The position numbers were made by a program, and so were the translations under genes. The notes below the pieces were generated by a model. It did not search any database, was not told where the DNA came from, and worked only from the letters and a program-made list of their open reading frames with translations. Below are positions 8,249 through 19,815 of a stretch of 64,000 nucleotides of DNA, in pieces. Positions within the stretch are counted from its first letter, which is position 1; every line of letters begins with the position of its first letter. The stretch is from Sporolactobacillus inulinus. Its GTDB lineage: Bacteria; Bacillota; Bacilli; Bacillales; Sporolactobacillaceae. The stretch covers positions 1-64,000 of the forward strand of contig NZ_BJMS01000002.1 in the NCBI RefSeq assembly GCF_006539285.1, read 5' to 3'.

Positions 8249-9364
8249 TCAGCGCAAATCAATGGGGATGACGCGCCGCAGATGCGGACCATTGTATTCA
8301 GCACGCGGGCGAATGAGACGGTTATCTTTATATTGTTCCATGATGTGTGCCGCCCAACCCGATGTTCTGCTCACCGCAAATACGGGCGTAAATAAATCGT
8401 GGTCAATGCCTAAGAGATGGTACAGGGTTGCTGAATAGAAATCGGTATTCGGCAGCAGCCCTTTTTTCTCTTTCATGATTTGTTCAATTCTGAGCGACAT
8501 CTCATAAAGACGTGTATCTTCGTGCAGTTCGCTGATTTGTCGTGCCATATCTTTAAGGATACGTGCCCGCGGGTCACCATTTTTATAGACTCTGTGACCA
8601 AAACCCATAATTTTCTTTTTTACCGCAAGCGCTTCATAGATATAATCATCAACCCAATCGATCGATCCAATTTCTTCGAGCATGTGCATGACTTGCTCAT
8701 TTGCGCCGCCATGGAGCGGACCTTTCAATGCACCGATTGCTGCCGTTATTCCCGAATAGATATCGGACAGCGTTGCAACACAAACGCGTGCTGTAAATGT
8801 TGAGGCATTCAGTTCGTGATCTGCATGAAGAATTAATGCGCGGTCCAACAATCTCGCCTCAAGATCTGAAGGCGCTTTTCCGCGCATCATATAGAGGAAA
8901 TTTTCTGCAAAATGCTTCGATGGGTCAGGGGACACAGGGTCAAGGCCTTGGCGAATTCTCGAGAATCCGGCAACGAGTGTGGCAACTTTAGCTTGCAGCC
9001 GAATCGCCTTAGTCTGATTTGCTTCAATGCCTGCCCGCTCGGCGTCGGTATCATAGATACCAAGGTTTGAGACGGACGAGCGTAACACGGCCATTGGGTG
9101 CACCTGATCGAGCGGGAACATCTTCATCATTGCAAACAGTTCATCAGGGACAGCAGCGTCAGCCGCAAGCGATTTTCGGAATACGGACAACTGTTCTGAT
9201 GTTGGAAGATCTCCGTTCCACAACAGGTAAATAACTTCTTCAAAAGTTGTTTGTTCGGCTAAGTCCTGTATCCTGTATCCACGATAGGTAAGTACATCAT
9301 CTCTTATTGAACTGATGGCTGATGTTGTCGCAACAATGCCTTCAAGTCCTCTTGTCATGGTCAC
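8249..9364 (-). CDS. citZ: Citrate synthase
   Basis: Condenses acetyl-CoA and oxaloacetate to citrate. The catalytic His segments GALKGPLHGGANE and GFGHRVYKNGDPRA are intact. I chose the GTG at 9364, 6 nt after GGGAGGGG, which gives MTMTRGLEG and 371 residues, matching the N-terminus and length of the B. subtilis enzyme. The ATG two codons later is possible. It lies 68 bp upstream of icd in the same direction, so the two probably form an operon. The 270 bp between citZ and the divergent ytvI are very AT-rich and must hold both promoters, but I could not assign a CcpC or CcpA site with confidence. Confidence 0.95.
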   Translation of the reverse strand: MTMTRGLEGIVATTSAISSIRDDVLTYRGYRIQDLAEQTTFEEVIYLLWNGDLPTSEQLSVFRKSLAADAAVPDELFAMMKMFPLDQVHPMAVLRSSVSNLGIYDTDAERAGIEANQTKAIRLQAKVATLVAGFSRIRQGLDPVSPDPSKHFAENFLYMMRGKAPSDLEARLLDRALILHADHELNASTFTARVCVATLSDIYSGITAAIGALKGPLHGGANEQVMHMLEEIGSIDWVDDYIYEALAVKKKIMGFGHRVYKNGDPRARILKDMARQISELHEDTRLYEMSLRIEQIMKEKKGLLPNTDFYSATLYHLLGIDHDLFTPVFAVSRTSGWAAHIMEQYKDNRLIRPRAEYNGPHLRRVIPIDLR

Positions 9365-9635
9365 ATTGGTCCCCTCCCTAATAACATCTCTTTTTCTGCG
9401 CAGTACTTTGCTCTGTCGCGTGGCAAAGTACCCATTCATTAGATTGACATGAACAAAAGCAGATCCGCTCTATTCATGCATTTTAATTATCATATCGATA
9501 CCTAATTTAACAACATTATATTGATTATATATGCTTTCAACTAATTTGTGAATATATTTTATTTTTCTGCAGTTTGTTTTCTGTGTATATTCGTACCTTG
9601 TCCGCATACCTATAGACGTAAGGTGGGATGAGGAC

Positions 9636-10778
9636 ATGAACGCTCAAAATTCGCAACCGTTTCTTACGCTTTTCTTTATTGTTTTGCGTGCCCTTGTTGT
9701 CATCGCGATTACAACATCGATCATCGCGATGTTAATGCTTGCCGTTCGTTATGCGCTGCCCTTCATCATTGCTTGTGCGCTTGCATTCTTAATAAATCCG
9801 CTGGTCCTGTTTATTGAAAAAAAAACGGGGCTGCCCCGGGGAGCAGCCTCATTTGTTGTTCTCTTCTCTTTTTTTTCCATTTCAATCGGCAGTCTTTTAT
9901 TTATTGCCTTTGCTCTGGTTCGCGGCGTTGCCTCACTCTCCCGGACAGTGCCTGATGAGTTGTCCATCCTAATTGGTGACATGCAAACCTTCTTTTTTTC
10001 ACGCCTTGTGCCGTCATGGGAACAAGCCATACACATTTTCTCCGGGCTTCCGAACGGACAGCAGAAAGCGATTCAGTTGAATGTAGAAAGCATGGCAGGA
10101 ACACTCGTCGACATGCTGAATGATTTAGCCGGTCGGTTACTGACCAATTTAACTCAATTTATCGCTACAATTCCCAGCACCCTGGTTTCAGCACTCTTTA
10201 TTTTCCTTGCGTCATTTTTCTTATCCAAAGATTCTGAGCGGATCAAGAATCACGTTCATCGATTATCGATGCGTTCTTCGATTGGGCGTCCGATCTACAA
10301 AGTTCTCTCCGAATTAAAGAAAACATGCATCGGTTTTGTACGGGCTCAGTTCCTGCTCATTTTTATGACCATGACTTTGGTTTTTGTCGGCATGCTGATC
10401 TTGAAAGTGCCGCATCCCATCACCATTACATTAATCACTGGAGTCGTTGATTTGATTCCCTATTTGGGTACCGGTGTTATTTTTATTCCCTGGATTATCT
10501 ATCAATTTTTTACACACAACTATTCCTTCACCATATGCTTGACTGCTCTCTATATCGCTGCAATCATTCAACGGCAACTGATGGAGCCGAAAATCATTTC
10601 GGCGAGTATTGGCATTGACCCGCTTGCTTCACTTGTTTCCATTTATTTCGGATTTCGTTGGTTCGGGCTTACCGGTCTGATCATCGGACCATTAGTGCTT
10701 GTTGTCATTAAAACGCTCTACTATTCCGGAACTTGGATGGATCTTTGGCAGTACATCTTAGGCAAAAAGAGCACCTGA
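9636..10778 (+). CDS. ytvI: Sporulation-associated AI-2E family membrane protein YtvI
   Basis: Polytopic membrane protein of the AI-2E/PerM transporter family, 380 residues. It has an N-terminal pair of helices (ALVVIAITTSIIAMLMLAV and FIIACALAFLINPL), a central amphipathic part, and the family signature near the C-terminus (GVVDLIPYLGTGVIFIPW, then the RQLMEPKIIS motif). YtvI is named as a sporulation integral membrane protein in Bacillus, but its substrate is not known. It ends exactly where fxsA ends on the other strand, with no spacer, so the two tail-to-tail genes share no visible terminator. Confidence 0.9.
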   Translation: MNAQNSQPFLTLFFIVLRALVVIAITTSIIAMLMLAVRYALPFIIACALAFLINPLVLFIEKKTGLPRGAASFVVLFSFFSISIGSLLFIAFALVRGVASLSRTVPDELSILIGDMQTFFFSRLVPSWEQAIHIFSGLPNGQQKAIQLNVESMAGTLVDMLNDLAGRLLTNLTQFIATIPSTLVSALFIFLASFFLSKDSERIKNHVHRLSMRSSIGRPIYKVLSELKKTCIGFVRAQFLLIFMTMTLVFVGMLILKVPHPITITLITGVVDLIPYLGTGVIFIPWIIYQFFTHNYSFTICLTALYIAAIIQRQLMEPKIISASIGIDPLASLVSIYFGFRWFGLTGLIIGPLVLVVIKTLYYSGTWMDLWQYILGKKST

Positions 10779-11177
10779 TCATCTCCGAAAGAAGTGAACG
10801 GTACATTCGCCGCTGCGCATCCGTTCACGAATCCAGCGTGACATGCGTCTGACCAATACGCTGCGAACCGCAGGAATCAGCAAAATAATGCCCGCCAAGT
10901 CACTGATTAATCCAGGCAACATGAGCAGCAGACCACCAATCAGCAATCCGGCTCCGTCAATGAGCGGTTCACTGGGGACTCTTCGCTGCTCGAAATCCTG
11001 CCTGAACTTCTGCATGAGCTGAAGTCCTTGCTGCTTGATCATCCATGCCCCCAAAAGGGCAGATGCAAGCAAAATCAGCAGCAAATGAAATCCACCGATC
11101 AGTCCACCGACATAAATAAGGGTACAGACTTCAACCAGGGCATAGACGATCATCACAATGAACAGTTTGTTCAGCAT
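10779..11177 (-). CDS. fxsA: FxsA family membrane protein
   Basis: Small membrane protein (132 residues from the ATG at 11177) of the FxsA family, named after the E. coli suppressor of F-plasmid exclusion of phage T7. It has two N-terminal helices (about 3-22 and 25-48), a polar stretch, and a third hydrophobic hairpin (AGLLIGGLLLMLPGLISDL at about 75-93). The motif PGLISD is diagnostic. The start was chosen by GGGAG 9 nt upstream; a longer reading starting at 11228 would overlap the thioesterase gene. It is probably cotranscribed with that gene, which stops 31 bases upstream. Confidence 0.85.
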   Translation of the reverse strand: MLNKLFIVMIVYALVEVCTLIYVGGLIGGFHLLLILLASALLGAWMIKQQGLQLMQKFRQDFEQRRVPSEPLIDGAGLLIGGLLLMLPGLISDLAGIILLIPAVRSVLVRRMSRWIRERMRSGECTVHFFRR

Positions 11178-11208
11178 CTTCTTAATCTCCCTTATTTTGA
11201 TGTTACCT

Positions 11209-11628
11209 TTACCGGCAAGCTTCGACAATCAGATGATGCAGTTCCGGATTCTTTCTTCTAATCGATACCGGACGCAAAGACAGATCAGTCCAACAATGCT
11301 CACTTGAACCGTCCGCAAGCAGCTTCTGATCCGTTTTGCGATAGATCTTGTAATGAAACTTCATTCTGATACTGTCGTAGGCGGCAATCGTGGTTTTCAC
11401 GATCAGTGTATCATCATAAAATGCCGGTGAATGGTAGTGAGCCTCGACGCCCAGCACCGGCATCATTAGCCCCTCTTCTTCAACCTTTCGATAGGGGATC
11501 CCTGATTCTTGGATAAAATGAGTGCGTGCCAACTCAAAATAGATGACATACTGGCTGTGGTGCACAATGCCCATTTTATCGGTCTCATTGTAGCGGACAA
11601 CGACTTCCGTAGTTGATTCGATCATCAT
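11209..11628 (-). CDS. Acyl-CoA thioesterase, YbgC/FadM-like hot-dog fold
   Basis: A 139-residue single hot-dog domain. The catalytic-site pattern YNETDKMGIVHHSQYVIYFE at about 14-33 places an Asp and an Asn/Ser-rich turn where 4-hydroxybenzoyl-CoA-type thioesterases have them. The C-terminal half has the usual beta strands (IRMKFHYKIYR). It probably hydrolyses short or medium acyl-CoA; the substrate cannot be told from sequence. GGAGTG precedes the start. It lies between pyk's terminator and fxsA. Confidence 0.8.
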   Translation of the reverse strand: MMIESTTEVVVRYNETDKMGIVHHSQYVIYFELARTHFIQESGIPYRKVEEEGLMMPVLGVEAHYHSPAFYDDTLIVKTTIAAYDSIRMKFHYKIYRKTDQKLLADGSSEHCWTDLSLRPVSIRRKNPELHHLIVEACR

Positions 11629-11673
11629 TCATCACTCCGTTTAGCTAGTCGGTTTACTTGAAATAGAGGTTTT

Positions 11674-11705
11674 AAAAAAGGAGGCACATTAGGATGTGCC
11701 TCCTC
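11674..11705 (-). terminator. Terminator of the accDA-pfkA-pyk operon
   Basis: A perfect 11-bp stem, AGGAGGCACAT (11680-11690) and ATGTGCCTCCT (11695-11705), with a TAGG loop. A run of six T follows on the minus strand. It lies 58 bp after the pyk stop. Confidence 0.92.
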
Positions 11706-11762
11706 TTATCATAAACGATGAACTTACAGAATAGAAATAAGTTGAGAAATTCAACACATTTC

Positions 11763-13205
11763 TTAAGCTTGTGTCAGTGTTTCTCCAATTTGGTGAACAC
11801 GCATGATGTTCGTTTTGCCTGACGCAGCAACCGGAAGACCTGCTGTAATGACGACAAGATCACCGTCTTTAACCAGTTCCGTTTTCTTTGCGCTGTCAAC
11901 AGCAATTTCGAACATTTCATCCGTTGACTTTGCTTGTTCGCTCAGTACCGGAGTCACGCCCCATGCCAGGCACATTTTGTTTGCCACACGTTGTGAGTTC
12001 GTAACCGCAACGATTGGTGCTTTCGGACGGTAGTGGGAAACAACGCGCGCTGTGTAGCCGCTGACCGTTGCCGTAACAATTGCGCCAACACTGAGGTTCA
12101 ATGCTGTATGCGCTACGGCTTCGCCGATTGCAGCCGTAACTGTTGCTTCACTTGAATCACTCAATTTCTTGAGTATCGCCTTGTAGTCAATTGCAGATTC
12201 TGCTTTCAACGCAATATTGCTCATCGTTGTAACAGCTTCAACCGGCCATTTACCAGAAGCAGATTCACCGGAAAGCATGATCGCATCGGTGCCGTCGAAG
12301 ATCGCGTTTGCAACGTCGCTTGCTTCGGCACGCGTACAACGTGGGTTGCGAATCATCGAATCAAGCATCTGTGTTGCTGTAATAACCGTTTTGCCTGCTT
12401 TGTTGCACATTTTGATGAGACGCTTTTGAACGAGCGGTACATCTTCTGGCGGAATTTCAACACCAAGGTCACCACGGGCAATCATGATGCCATCGGAAAC
12501 TTCGAGAATTTCATCGATGTTGTCAACAGCTTCTTGGCTTTCGATTTTAGGGAAGATGTGTACGTCTTCTGCACCATTTTCTTTGCACAGGTTGCGAATG
12601 TCGTTAACATCCGATGCATGGCGAACGAAAGAAGCAGCGATAAAGTCAATACCTTCGCCGATACCAAAAACGATGTCGTTCGCATCTTTTTCAGTCATTC
12701 CCGGCAGGTTGATGCTGACGTTAGGTACGATAATACCTTTTTTGCTCTTCAGAACACCAGTATTCAAAATTTTGTTATGGATAAGGCCGGCTTCTTTATC
12801 GATACCTGTAACTTCAAGTTCAACTAAGCCGTCATCGATCAGAATCTTTGAACCAACATGAATGTCGTCAATCAATTCTGCGTAAGTAATGGAGAATTTT
12901 TCTGCTGTTCCGGCAACTTCTTTTGTTGAAATATCAACTGATTTGCCCTCTTCAAGAAGAACTTCTGGAGTTGCCATATCATGTGTACGAATTTCCGGTC
13001 CCTTTGTATCGAGAAGAATACCAATCGTTTTGCCGGTAATCTTCATCGCTTCACGAAGGTTAAGTACTTTTTGATGGTGTTCTTCATGATCACCATGCGA
13101 GAAATTAAAACGCGCAACATTCATGCCTGCGTTAATCATTTTGACAAGCATTTCAACCGTATCACTTGATGGTCCCAGTGTACAAACAATCTTTGTCTTT
13201 TTCAT
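11763..13205 (-). CDS. pyk: Pyruvate kinase, form without C-terminal extra domain
   Basis: Last step of glycolysis: phosphoenolpyruvate plus ADP to pyruvate plus ATP. The N-terminal motif [23 protein letters not shown], the catalytic K-I-E region ([12 protein letters not shown]), [12 protein letters not shown] and [12 protein letters not shown] are all present. The protein is 480 residues and ends soon after the allosteric C domain ([15 protein letters not shown]). It therefore lacks the roughly 110-residue PEP-utiliser-like extra domain that gives B. subtilis and Geobacillus Pyk about 585 residues. It lies 21 bp downstream of pfkA. Confidence 0.96.
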   Translation of the reverse strand: MKKTKIVCTLGPSSDTVEMLVKMINAGMNVARFNFSHGDHEEHHQKVLNLREAMKITGKTIGILLDTKGPEIRTHDMATPEVLLEEGKSVDISTKEVAGTAEKFSITYAELIDDIHVGSKILIDDGLVELEVTGIDKEAGLIHNKILNTGVLKSKKGIIVPNVSINLPGMTEKDANDIVFGIGEGIDFIAASFVRHASDVNDIRNLCKENGAEDVHIFPKIESQEAVDNIDEILEVSDGIMIARGDLGVEIPPEDVPLVQKRLIKMCNKAGKTVITATQMLDSMIRNPRCTRAEASDVANAIFDGTDAIMLSGESASGKWPVEAVTTMSNIALKAESAIDYKAILKKLSDSSEATVTAAIGEAVAHTALNLSVGAIVTATVSGYTARVVSHYRPKAPIVAVTNSQRVANKMCLAWGVTPVLSEQAKSTDEMFEIAVDSAKKTELVKDGDLVVITAGLPVAASGKTNIMRVHQIGETLTQA

Positions 13206-13226
13206 TAAATAGTTCCCTCCAGCAAT

Positions 13227-14204
<978 letters not shown>

Positions 14205-14216
14205 TTAGTGTCCCTA

Positions 14217-15230
14217 CTATTGCTTATCTGATGAAGATGAATAAGAAAAAATAGAAAGATCGGTTTGATTCTTCTGGGCAGTATCATAATCACCGATCTG
14301 GCGATACTTGGCCAATCGCTGCTCGCGCACTTGGCAGGGACTTAATTGATCCAATTGGTCCATCGAGCCCGCGAGCGCCTGATCAATGAGTTCAGCTTGT
14401 TTCTTCGGGTCATTATGCGCACCGCCCAAAACCTCCGGAACCAGTTTATCAATAATGCCGAGTTTTTTCAAATCTGATCCGGTAATTTTCATCGTTTCTG
14501 CGGCTTTTTCTGCTTGACCGGCATCTTTCCACAGTAATGCGGCAGCTCCTTCAGGCGAAATAACCGAGTACCAGGAATTTTCCAGCATTAAAATCTGATT
14601 GCCGACACCGATGGCAAGTGCCCCGCCGCTTGCTCCCTCACCGATTACGACACAAATGACCGGTACGGACAGCCAAGACATTTCATAAAGATTGCGGGCA
14701 ATCGCTTCGCTTTGGCCGCGTTCCTCAGCAGCTTGCCCTGGAAACGCTCCTTTTGTATCTATAAAGGTAATGATCGGCCGATGAAACTTATCTGCCTGTT
14801 TCATCAGACGCAACGCTTTGCGATAGCCTTCCGGATGAGGACTTCCAAAATTACGCATAATATTTTCTTTTGTATCCCTGCCGCGTTGTTCGCCGATAAC
14901 CGTGACCGGGCAACCATGAAATTTTGCGATTCCGCCTACAATTGCCGAATCATCTCCATAGAGCCGGTCACCGTGACATTCAAGAAAATCGGTAAAAAGA
15001 AGCGGAATGTAATCCAGTGTTGTCGGACGGTTCAATTTTCTGGCGACACCAACACGTTCCCAAGGAGTCATGCTGCCGTAAGTTTCTTTTTCAAGGTTTG
15101 CCAGCCGTTCTTGCAAGTGATTCAATTCATCGGAGAGGTCAATGCCCTTCTCATCCATAAACTGTTTTAATTCAGCTATTTTCCCCTGAAGCTCATGAAT
15201 CGGCTTTTCAAATTCTAGTTCCGGTCCCAT
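14217..15230 (-). CDS. accA: Acetyl-CoA carboxylase carboxyltransferase subunit alpha
   Basis: With AccD it forms the carboxyltransferase that makes malonyl-CoA for fatty acid synthesis. It is 337 residues, slightly longer at the C-terminus than B. subtilis AccA. It carries the [16 protein letters not shown]-terminus, the TLDYI...FLECHGDR segment, IDTKGAFPG, and the oxyanion-hole [14 protein letters not shown]. Its start overlaps the accD stop by 16 bases, indicating coupled translation of the two subunits. Confidence 0.97.
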   Translation of the reverse strand: MGPELEFEKPIHELQGKIAELKQFMDEKGIDLSDELNHLQERLANLEKETYGSMTPWERVGVARKLNRPTTLDYIPLLFTDFLECHGDRLYGDDSAIVGGIAKFHGCPVTVIGEQRGRDTKENIMRNFGSPHPEGYRKALRLMKQADKFHRPIITFIDTKGAFPGQAAEERGQSEAIARNLYEMSWLSVPVICVVIGEGASGGALAIGVGNQILMLENSWYSVISPEGAAALLWKDAGQAEKAAETMKITGSDLKKLGIIDKLVPEVLGGAHNDPKKQAELIDQALAGSMDQLDQLSPCQVREQRLAKYRQIGDYDTAQKNQTDLSIFSYSSSSDKQ

Positions 15231-16084
15231 GCTTCAGCACTCCCTTCAGTATGAATCGACAAGATCCGTCCCAGAACAGTTCTCAATTCAGCGCGTGGAA
15301 CCACTTGATCGAGCTGTCCGTGCTTCAACAGAAATTCAGCCGTTTGAAAATCCGGAGGAAGCTCCGCACCGATTGTCTGTTCAATAATGCGTCGTCCGGC
15401 AAAGCCGATTAATGCCCCCGGTTCGGCAAGGTTATAGTCGCCTAAAGAAGCAAAGCTTGCCGAAACCCCGCCAGTGGTCGGGTGGGTCATGATTGAAATA
15501 TAGAGACCGCCGTTCTCGCTGAACGCCTTTAGCGCAGCACTCGTTTTTGCCATTTGCATCAAGCTGAGGACGCCTTCCTGCATACGTGCCCCGCCGGATG
15601 CTGAAAAGATGATGACCGGTATCCCCTGTTTTCCGGCATATTCAATCAGTCGCGTAATCTTTTCACCGACAACCGAGCCCATACTGCCCATCCGGAAGCC
15701 CTTATCCATAATAGCTACCGCACATTCGCAGTCTTCAATCCGGCCTTTTCCTGTCCAAACCGCTTCGTTCAACTTGGTCTTTTTGCGATCCGATTCCAAT
15801 TTATGCATGTAATTGGGAAACTGAAGCGGATTTAATGAAACCATGTTCTTGTCAAATTCGACATATGAATCTGCGTCAAAAAGCATTTCCGCACGTTCAT
15901 ACGCACCGATGGGATAATGATAGCCGCAAGATTGGCAAACAAACAGATGCTTCTTCAATTCTTTGACATACATTATCTTCTTGCATTTTGGGCATTTACG
16001 GACAATGCCCTCAGGAACGTCCTGTCTCGCTTTTGCAGATGGGACGGTAGCGTACTTTTTTTTCTTGGTAAAAAAGTCCTTCAT
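15215..16084 (-). CDS. accD: Acetyl-CoA carboxylase carboxyltransferase subunit beta
   Basis: Zinc-containing subunit of the carboxyltransferase. Four cysteines form the zinc ribbon (CPKC at about 31-34 and CQSC at about 50-53). The crotonase-like core includes [18 protein letters not shown] and [16 protein letters not shown]. The ATG at 16084 follows GAGGGTG by 9 nt and gives 289 residues. In B. subtilis a malic enzyme gene separates accD from dnaE; here 237 bp without a gene do. Confidence 0.97.
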   Translation of the reverse strand: MKDFFTKKKKYATVPSAKARQDVPEGIVRKCPKCKKIMYVKELKKHLFVCQSCGYHYPIGAYERAEMLFDADSYVEFDKNMVSLNPLQFPNYMHKLESDRKKTKLNEAVWTGKGRIEDCECAVAIMDKGFRMGSMGSVVGEKITRLIEYAGKQGIPVIIFSASGGARMQEGVLSLMQMAKTSAALKAFSENGGLYISIMTHPTTGGVSASFASLGDYNLAEPGALIGFAGRRIIEQTIGAELPPDFQTAEFLLKHGQLDQVVPRAELRTVLGRILSIHTEGSAEAWDRN

Positions 16085-16321
16085 CAAGTATATCACCCTC
16101 TTACATAGTCAAAGCTCGCGATTTGCTTTGTCAGACAACATGTCACTATTTCTTCACGTATAATTCATGGAATCGTCGAATATTCATCCGGGTTGTCCTA
16201 TAAAAAATAGAGATAAAATAAATGCATTCCGATTATCGAGCTTGAATTGAAAAATGCACTAAACCATACCATTATAACAAACGTTACATCAAAAAATAAG
16301 CGGGCACCCTGATCATTCCAC

Positions 16322-19300
16322 TCAAGAAAACCGCTGATCGTCTTTTCGAGGTTTTCGTGCAGCCCCGTTTCCCATCATTCGTTTCGCCATGACATTCTGC
16401 TCTCCGAGTAAGCTGCGCATCGACCTTACAAGCGATTCATTGATCTGAACGGCATAGTTTAATCCAAGTGCCACAGTACGCTTATTCGCTTCGTAGTAAA
16501 GAATCACGCGATGCAGTCCTGGGGCAGTCTCAATTGCTCGTTTTACTTTTTCAAGAAGCTGAGTTTGATGATGCGCCTGATCAATTCTCAAGAAAAGCGC
16601 AGTATCCCGTTCATCAAGATAATCCTTTAACGAAAGTGCCCGTTGAAGGATAAGCTGCGGATTGTTCTGTTTTCCTGACGACTTTTTCGCTTGAATGACG
16701 AGCATCTGACCATTATTTATCCATTGCTCAATCTTTTCATACGTATTTGGGAAGCAAACGGTGTCAATTAATCCGGATTCATCACTTGCGGAGAAAAACG
16801 CCATGGGCTGCCCTGATTTTGTACGGATCCGTTTAACCTGCTCCACCATGACTGCAAGTACGGCATCGTTTCCTTCAGGCAGCCGCTCTGTTTCGCGAAC
16901 GGTCAGGACCGATCGAGGCAGAGCATCCCGGTATTCTTCGATCGGATGGGCGGACAAAAACACGCCAAGTGCTTCATGTTCGTAATGCATTTTTTCTTCC
17001 GCGGTAAGCGGCGGCACATCAATATAAATTTCTTCATCATGCTCCGGAATTAAAAAGGATGTTTGTCCTTCACCTTGTTTTTGCTGCTCCTCCCCAAGTC
17101 GGAGGGCTTGGTCTAAGGTAGCCAGTAAACCCGCACGATCAACACCAAATAAATCAAACGCGCCGGCAAAAATCATCGATTCGATTGCTTTTCTGTTCAC
17201 TTTCCGAGCGGGCACGCGCCGGCAGAAATCATAAAGATTCTTAAATGATCCATGCTTGGTCCGTTCCTCAATTAGTGATTCGATCGCACCTATGCCGACA
17301 TTTTTGATCCCTGACAAACCAAAGCGGATGGCCTGTCCCGATGGTTCGAAACTGGCGACACTCTCATTAATCGATGGTGGAAGCAGCCGAATGCCCTGAT
17401 CACGCAGTTCACGAAGTGTCGCTTCCATTTTTTCTTGATTTCCGATAATTCCGGTCAAGTGGGCGGCCATGAATGATTGCGGCACATGTGCTTTGAGGTA
17501 GGCAAGCCTGTAAGACAGAAAGCTATACGCAACGGCATGAGAACGGTTAAATCCATAATTGGCAAACCGTACAATCAGATCAAATAGCTGATGCGCGGTT
17601 TTCTCCGAGTAGTGGCACGCCATACATCCGGAAATAAAGGTTTTTTTCTGCGCCTCAAGCAGTTCACGCTTCTTCTTGCCGACTGCTCGACGCAAAATAT
17701 CGGCTTTTCCCAACGTATAGCCGGCCATCTGTACAGCAATTTGCATGATTTGCTCCTGATAGACCAAAACGCCGTAAGTCGGCCGCAGTATCGGTGCCAA
17801 ATCCGGATGTGGATAGACAACTTTTTCCAATCCATGCTTTCGCCGAATATACTGATCAATAAATTGAGAAGGTCCGGGACGGTACAGCGCGTTGACGGCA
17901 ACAATATCTTCAAACTCAGTTGGTTTCAGCTTTCGAAGCACTTGCCTCATACCCTCGGATTCCAATTGAAAGATCCCCATTGTATTCCCGCTACACAGCA
18001 GTTGAAAGGTCTCCGGATCGTCAAGCGGTATGGAATCGATGGACATCCGCCCTTCGCGGAATGCCGGCGTACGTTTTAACACCTCACGCATGAATGTTAA
18101 ATTGCGCAAGCCTAGGAAATCAATCTTTAACAAGCCGAGTGATTCCAATACATCCATTGGATACTGCGTGACCGGTATGCCTTCATGGCCGCTTTGAATC
18201 GGTACCGAACGTTTCAGCGGCTGGTCGCTCAGAATCACTCCGGCCGCATGGATTGAGGTATGTCTCGGCAGTCCTTCAATGCGGCGTGCCAGTGTAAATA
18301 ATGCTACTGCTTCGGTTGACGCTTGGAGCAGTTCCTTTAGTTTGTCCGAATCCTTATAAGCTTTCTCAAGGGTCATCTTCGGAACACCGGGTATCAGTCG
18401 GGCCATGCGATCCACAAGCCGCGGATCGGTGTCCAGAGCGCGCCCAACATCACGAATCGCCGCTTTTGCTGCCAGAGTTCCAAATGTAATGATTTGTGCA
18501 ACATGATCGTGGCCATACTTTTCAAACGCGTAGGCGATCATTTGATCACGATTAACATCTGGAAAATCCAAATCAATATCCGGCATGGTCACACGCTCCG
18601 GATTCAGGAAACGTTCAAAAAGCAAATGATAGCGAATCGGATCAACTTCAGTTATTTTTAACACATAGGCAACAAGTGAACCGGCAGCTGAGCCGCGCCC
18701 AGGACCCGGAAGATAACCTGAATGTCGCGCATGGGCAACAAGGTCGGCAACAATCAAGAAATAGTCGTTGAAACCCATTTGATCAATAATTGACAACTCA
18801 TCATTCAATCGAGCTTCAATTGTTTCGTTCACATCCGAATAGCGTTCTTTTAATCCCTTCGCACATAGTTCACGCAGCTTCTGAGCAGCCGTCATCCCGC
18901 CGGAAATCGGAAAATGAGGCAGGCGCGCCCGTCCGAATGAAAAAGAAACCTGACATGCCGCAGCGATTTTCTCCGTCACAGCTAACGTCTCCGGCAAATC
19001 GGCAAATCGTTCCAGCATTGCCTCCGTCGTCTGGAAGGACAAATCGCGCGGATCTTGAGGCTGGTCTGCAAGTTTCGTTCCATCCTTAATGCATCGTAAA
19101 CAGGCATGAGCCTTTGCGTCATTTTTGCTCAAATAATGAATGGTTCCTGTTGCTGCGCAGCGGATCGATCGGCGCTTCGCGATTTCCAGCACCTGCTTCT
19201 CGATTTGCCGCTGGCTTCGATCCCCTTGCCGCTGGATCTCCAATAAAAACCGACCGGAAAACAACGTTTGCAGACCAACCGCCCATTGTTCTGCCCGTTT

Positions 19301-19759
19301 TGATTCCCCAGATGCGAGTGCTTGGTCTACCAGCCCGTCGGTACCGCCGGACAGCGCGATGAGCCCGTCCGTATAGCGCTTCAACTGATCCAATGACACA
19401 TAGTCACGCGCATTCAGCTGTACAAGAGAAGAAAGCTGGACTAAGTTTTGATACCCGAGATCATTTTGAGCAAGAAGAACCAGCACAGGCATTGATGCAG
19501 CGGACTTAGGACGTGCTGTGCCGATTTCAGCGCTCATTGAATCATCAAGAGCTACAGCTACCTCCATGCCGATCACGGGATGAAGACCTGCGTCTCGACA
19601 TGCCTGATAAAAAGGAACAACGCCATACATAACGTTTCGATCGGTAATCGCGATCGCTTTTTGTCCCGATCGTTTCGCTTGAGCAACAAGATCGCTGATT
19701 CGACAAGTGCTGTCTAATAAACTGTATTCACTATGTACATGAAGATGAACAAACCCCAT
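16322..19759 (-). CDS. dnaE: DNA polymerase III subunit alpha, DnaE type
   Basis: Replicative polymerase of the DnaE class, which in Bacillus extends RNA primers before PolC takes over. It is 1145 residues. It has an N-terminal PHP domain (HLHVHSEYSLLDS at 5-17), the palm with catalytic acidic motifs (PDIDLDFPDVNR), the fingers/tau region (FNRSHAVAYSFLSYRLAYLK), a helix-hairpin-helix region, and a C-terminal OB fold (AVMVEQVKRIRTKSGQPMAF). It has no exonuclease domain, as expected. A strong AAAGGAGG precedes the ATG. It is the last gene of ytkL-ytoI-nrnA-dnaE. Confidence 0.97.
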   Translation of the reverse strand: MGFVHLHVHSEYSLLDSTCRISDLVAQAKRSGQKAIAITDRNVMYGVVPFYQACRDAGLHPVIGMEVAVALDDSMSAEIGTARPKSAASMPVLVLLAQNDLGYQNLVQLSSLVQLNARDYVSLDQLKRYTDGLIALSGGTDGLVDQALASGESKRAEQWAVGLQTLFSGRFLLEIQRQGDRSQRQIEKQVLEIAKRRSIRCAATGTIHYLSKNDAKAHACLRCIKDGTKLADQPQDPRDLSFQTTEAMLERFADLPETLAVTEKIAAACQVSFSFGRARLPHFPISGGMTAAQKLRELCAKGLKERYSDVNETIEARLNDELSIIDQMGFNDYFLIVADLVAHARHSGYLPGPGRGSAAGSLVAYVLKITEVDPIRYHLLFERFLNPERVTMPDIDLDFPDVNRDQMIAYAFEKYGHDHVAQIITFGTLAAKAAIRDVGRALDTDPRLVDRMARLIPGVPKMTLEKAYKDSDKLKELLQASTEAVALFTLARRIEGLPRHTSIHAAGVILSDQPLKRSVPIQSGHEGIPVTQYPMDVLESLGLLKIDFLGLRNLTFMREVLKRTPAFREGRMSIDSIPLDDPETFQLLCSGNTMGIFQLESEGMRQVLRKLKPTEFEDIVAVNALYRPGPSQFIDQYIRRKHGLEKVVYPHPDLAPILRPTYGVLVYQEQIMQIAVQMAGYTLGKADILRRAVGKKKRELLEAQKKTFISGCMACHYSEKTAHQLFDLIVRFANYGFNRSHAVAYSFLSYRLAYLKAHVPQSFMAAHLTGIIGNQEKMEATLRELRDQGIRLLPPSINESVASFEPSGQAIRFGLSGIKNVGIGAIESLIEERTKHGSFKNLYDFCRRVPARKVNRKAIESMIFAGAFDLFGVDRAGLLATLDQALRLGEEQQKQGEGQTSFLIPEHDEEIYIDVPPLTAEEKMHYEHEALGVFLSAHPIEEYRDALPRSVLTVRETERLPEGNDAVLAVMVEQVKRIRTKSGQPMAFFSASDESGLIDTVCFPNTYEKIEQWINNGQMLVIQAKKSSGKQNNPQLILQRALSLKDYLDERDTALFLRIDQAHHQTQLLEKVKRAIETAPGLHRVILYYEANKRTVALGLNYAVQINESLVRSMRSLLGEQNVMAKRMMGNGAARKPRKDDQRFS

Positions 19760-19815
19760 ATGCCTGTACCTCCTTTATGCTGTGGTGTATGAAAAAAGAA
19801 GCGGAATAAGGGGCG

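Noticed and set aside
9440-9635. CcpC or cre operator in the citZ promoter region
   Set aside because: The region is very AT-rich and contains several partial dyads, but none matches ATAA-N7-TTAT or the cre consensus well enough.
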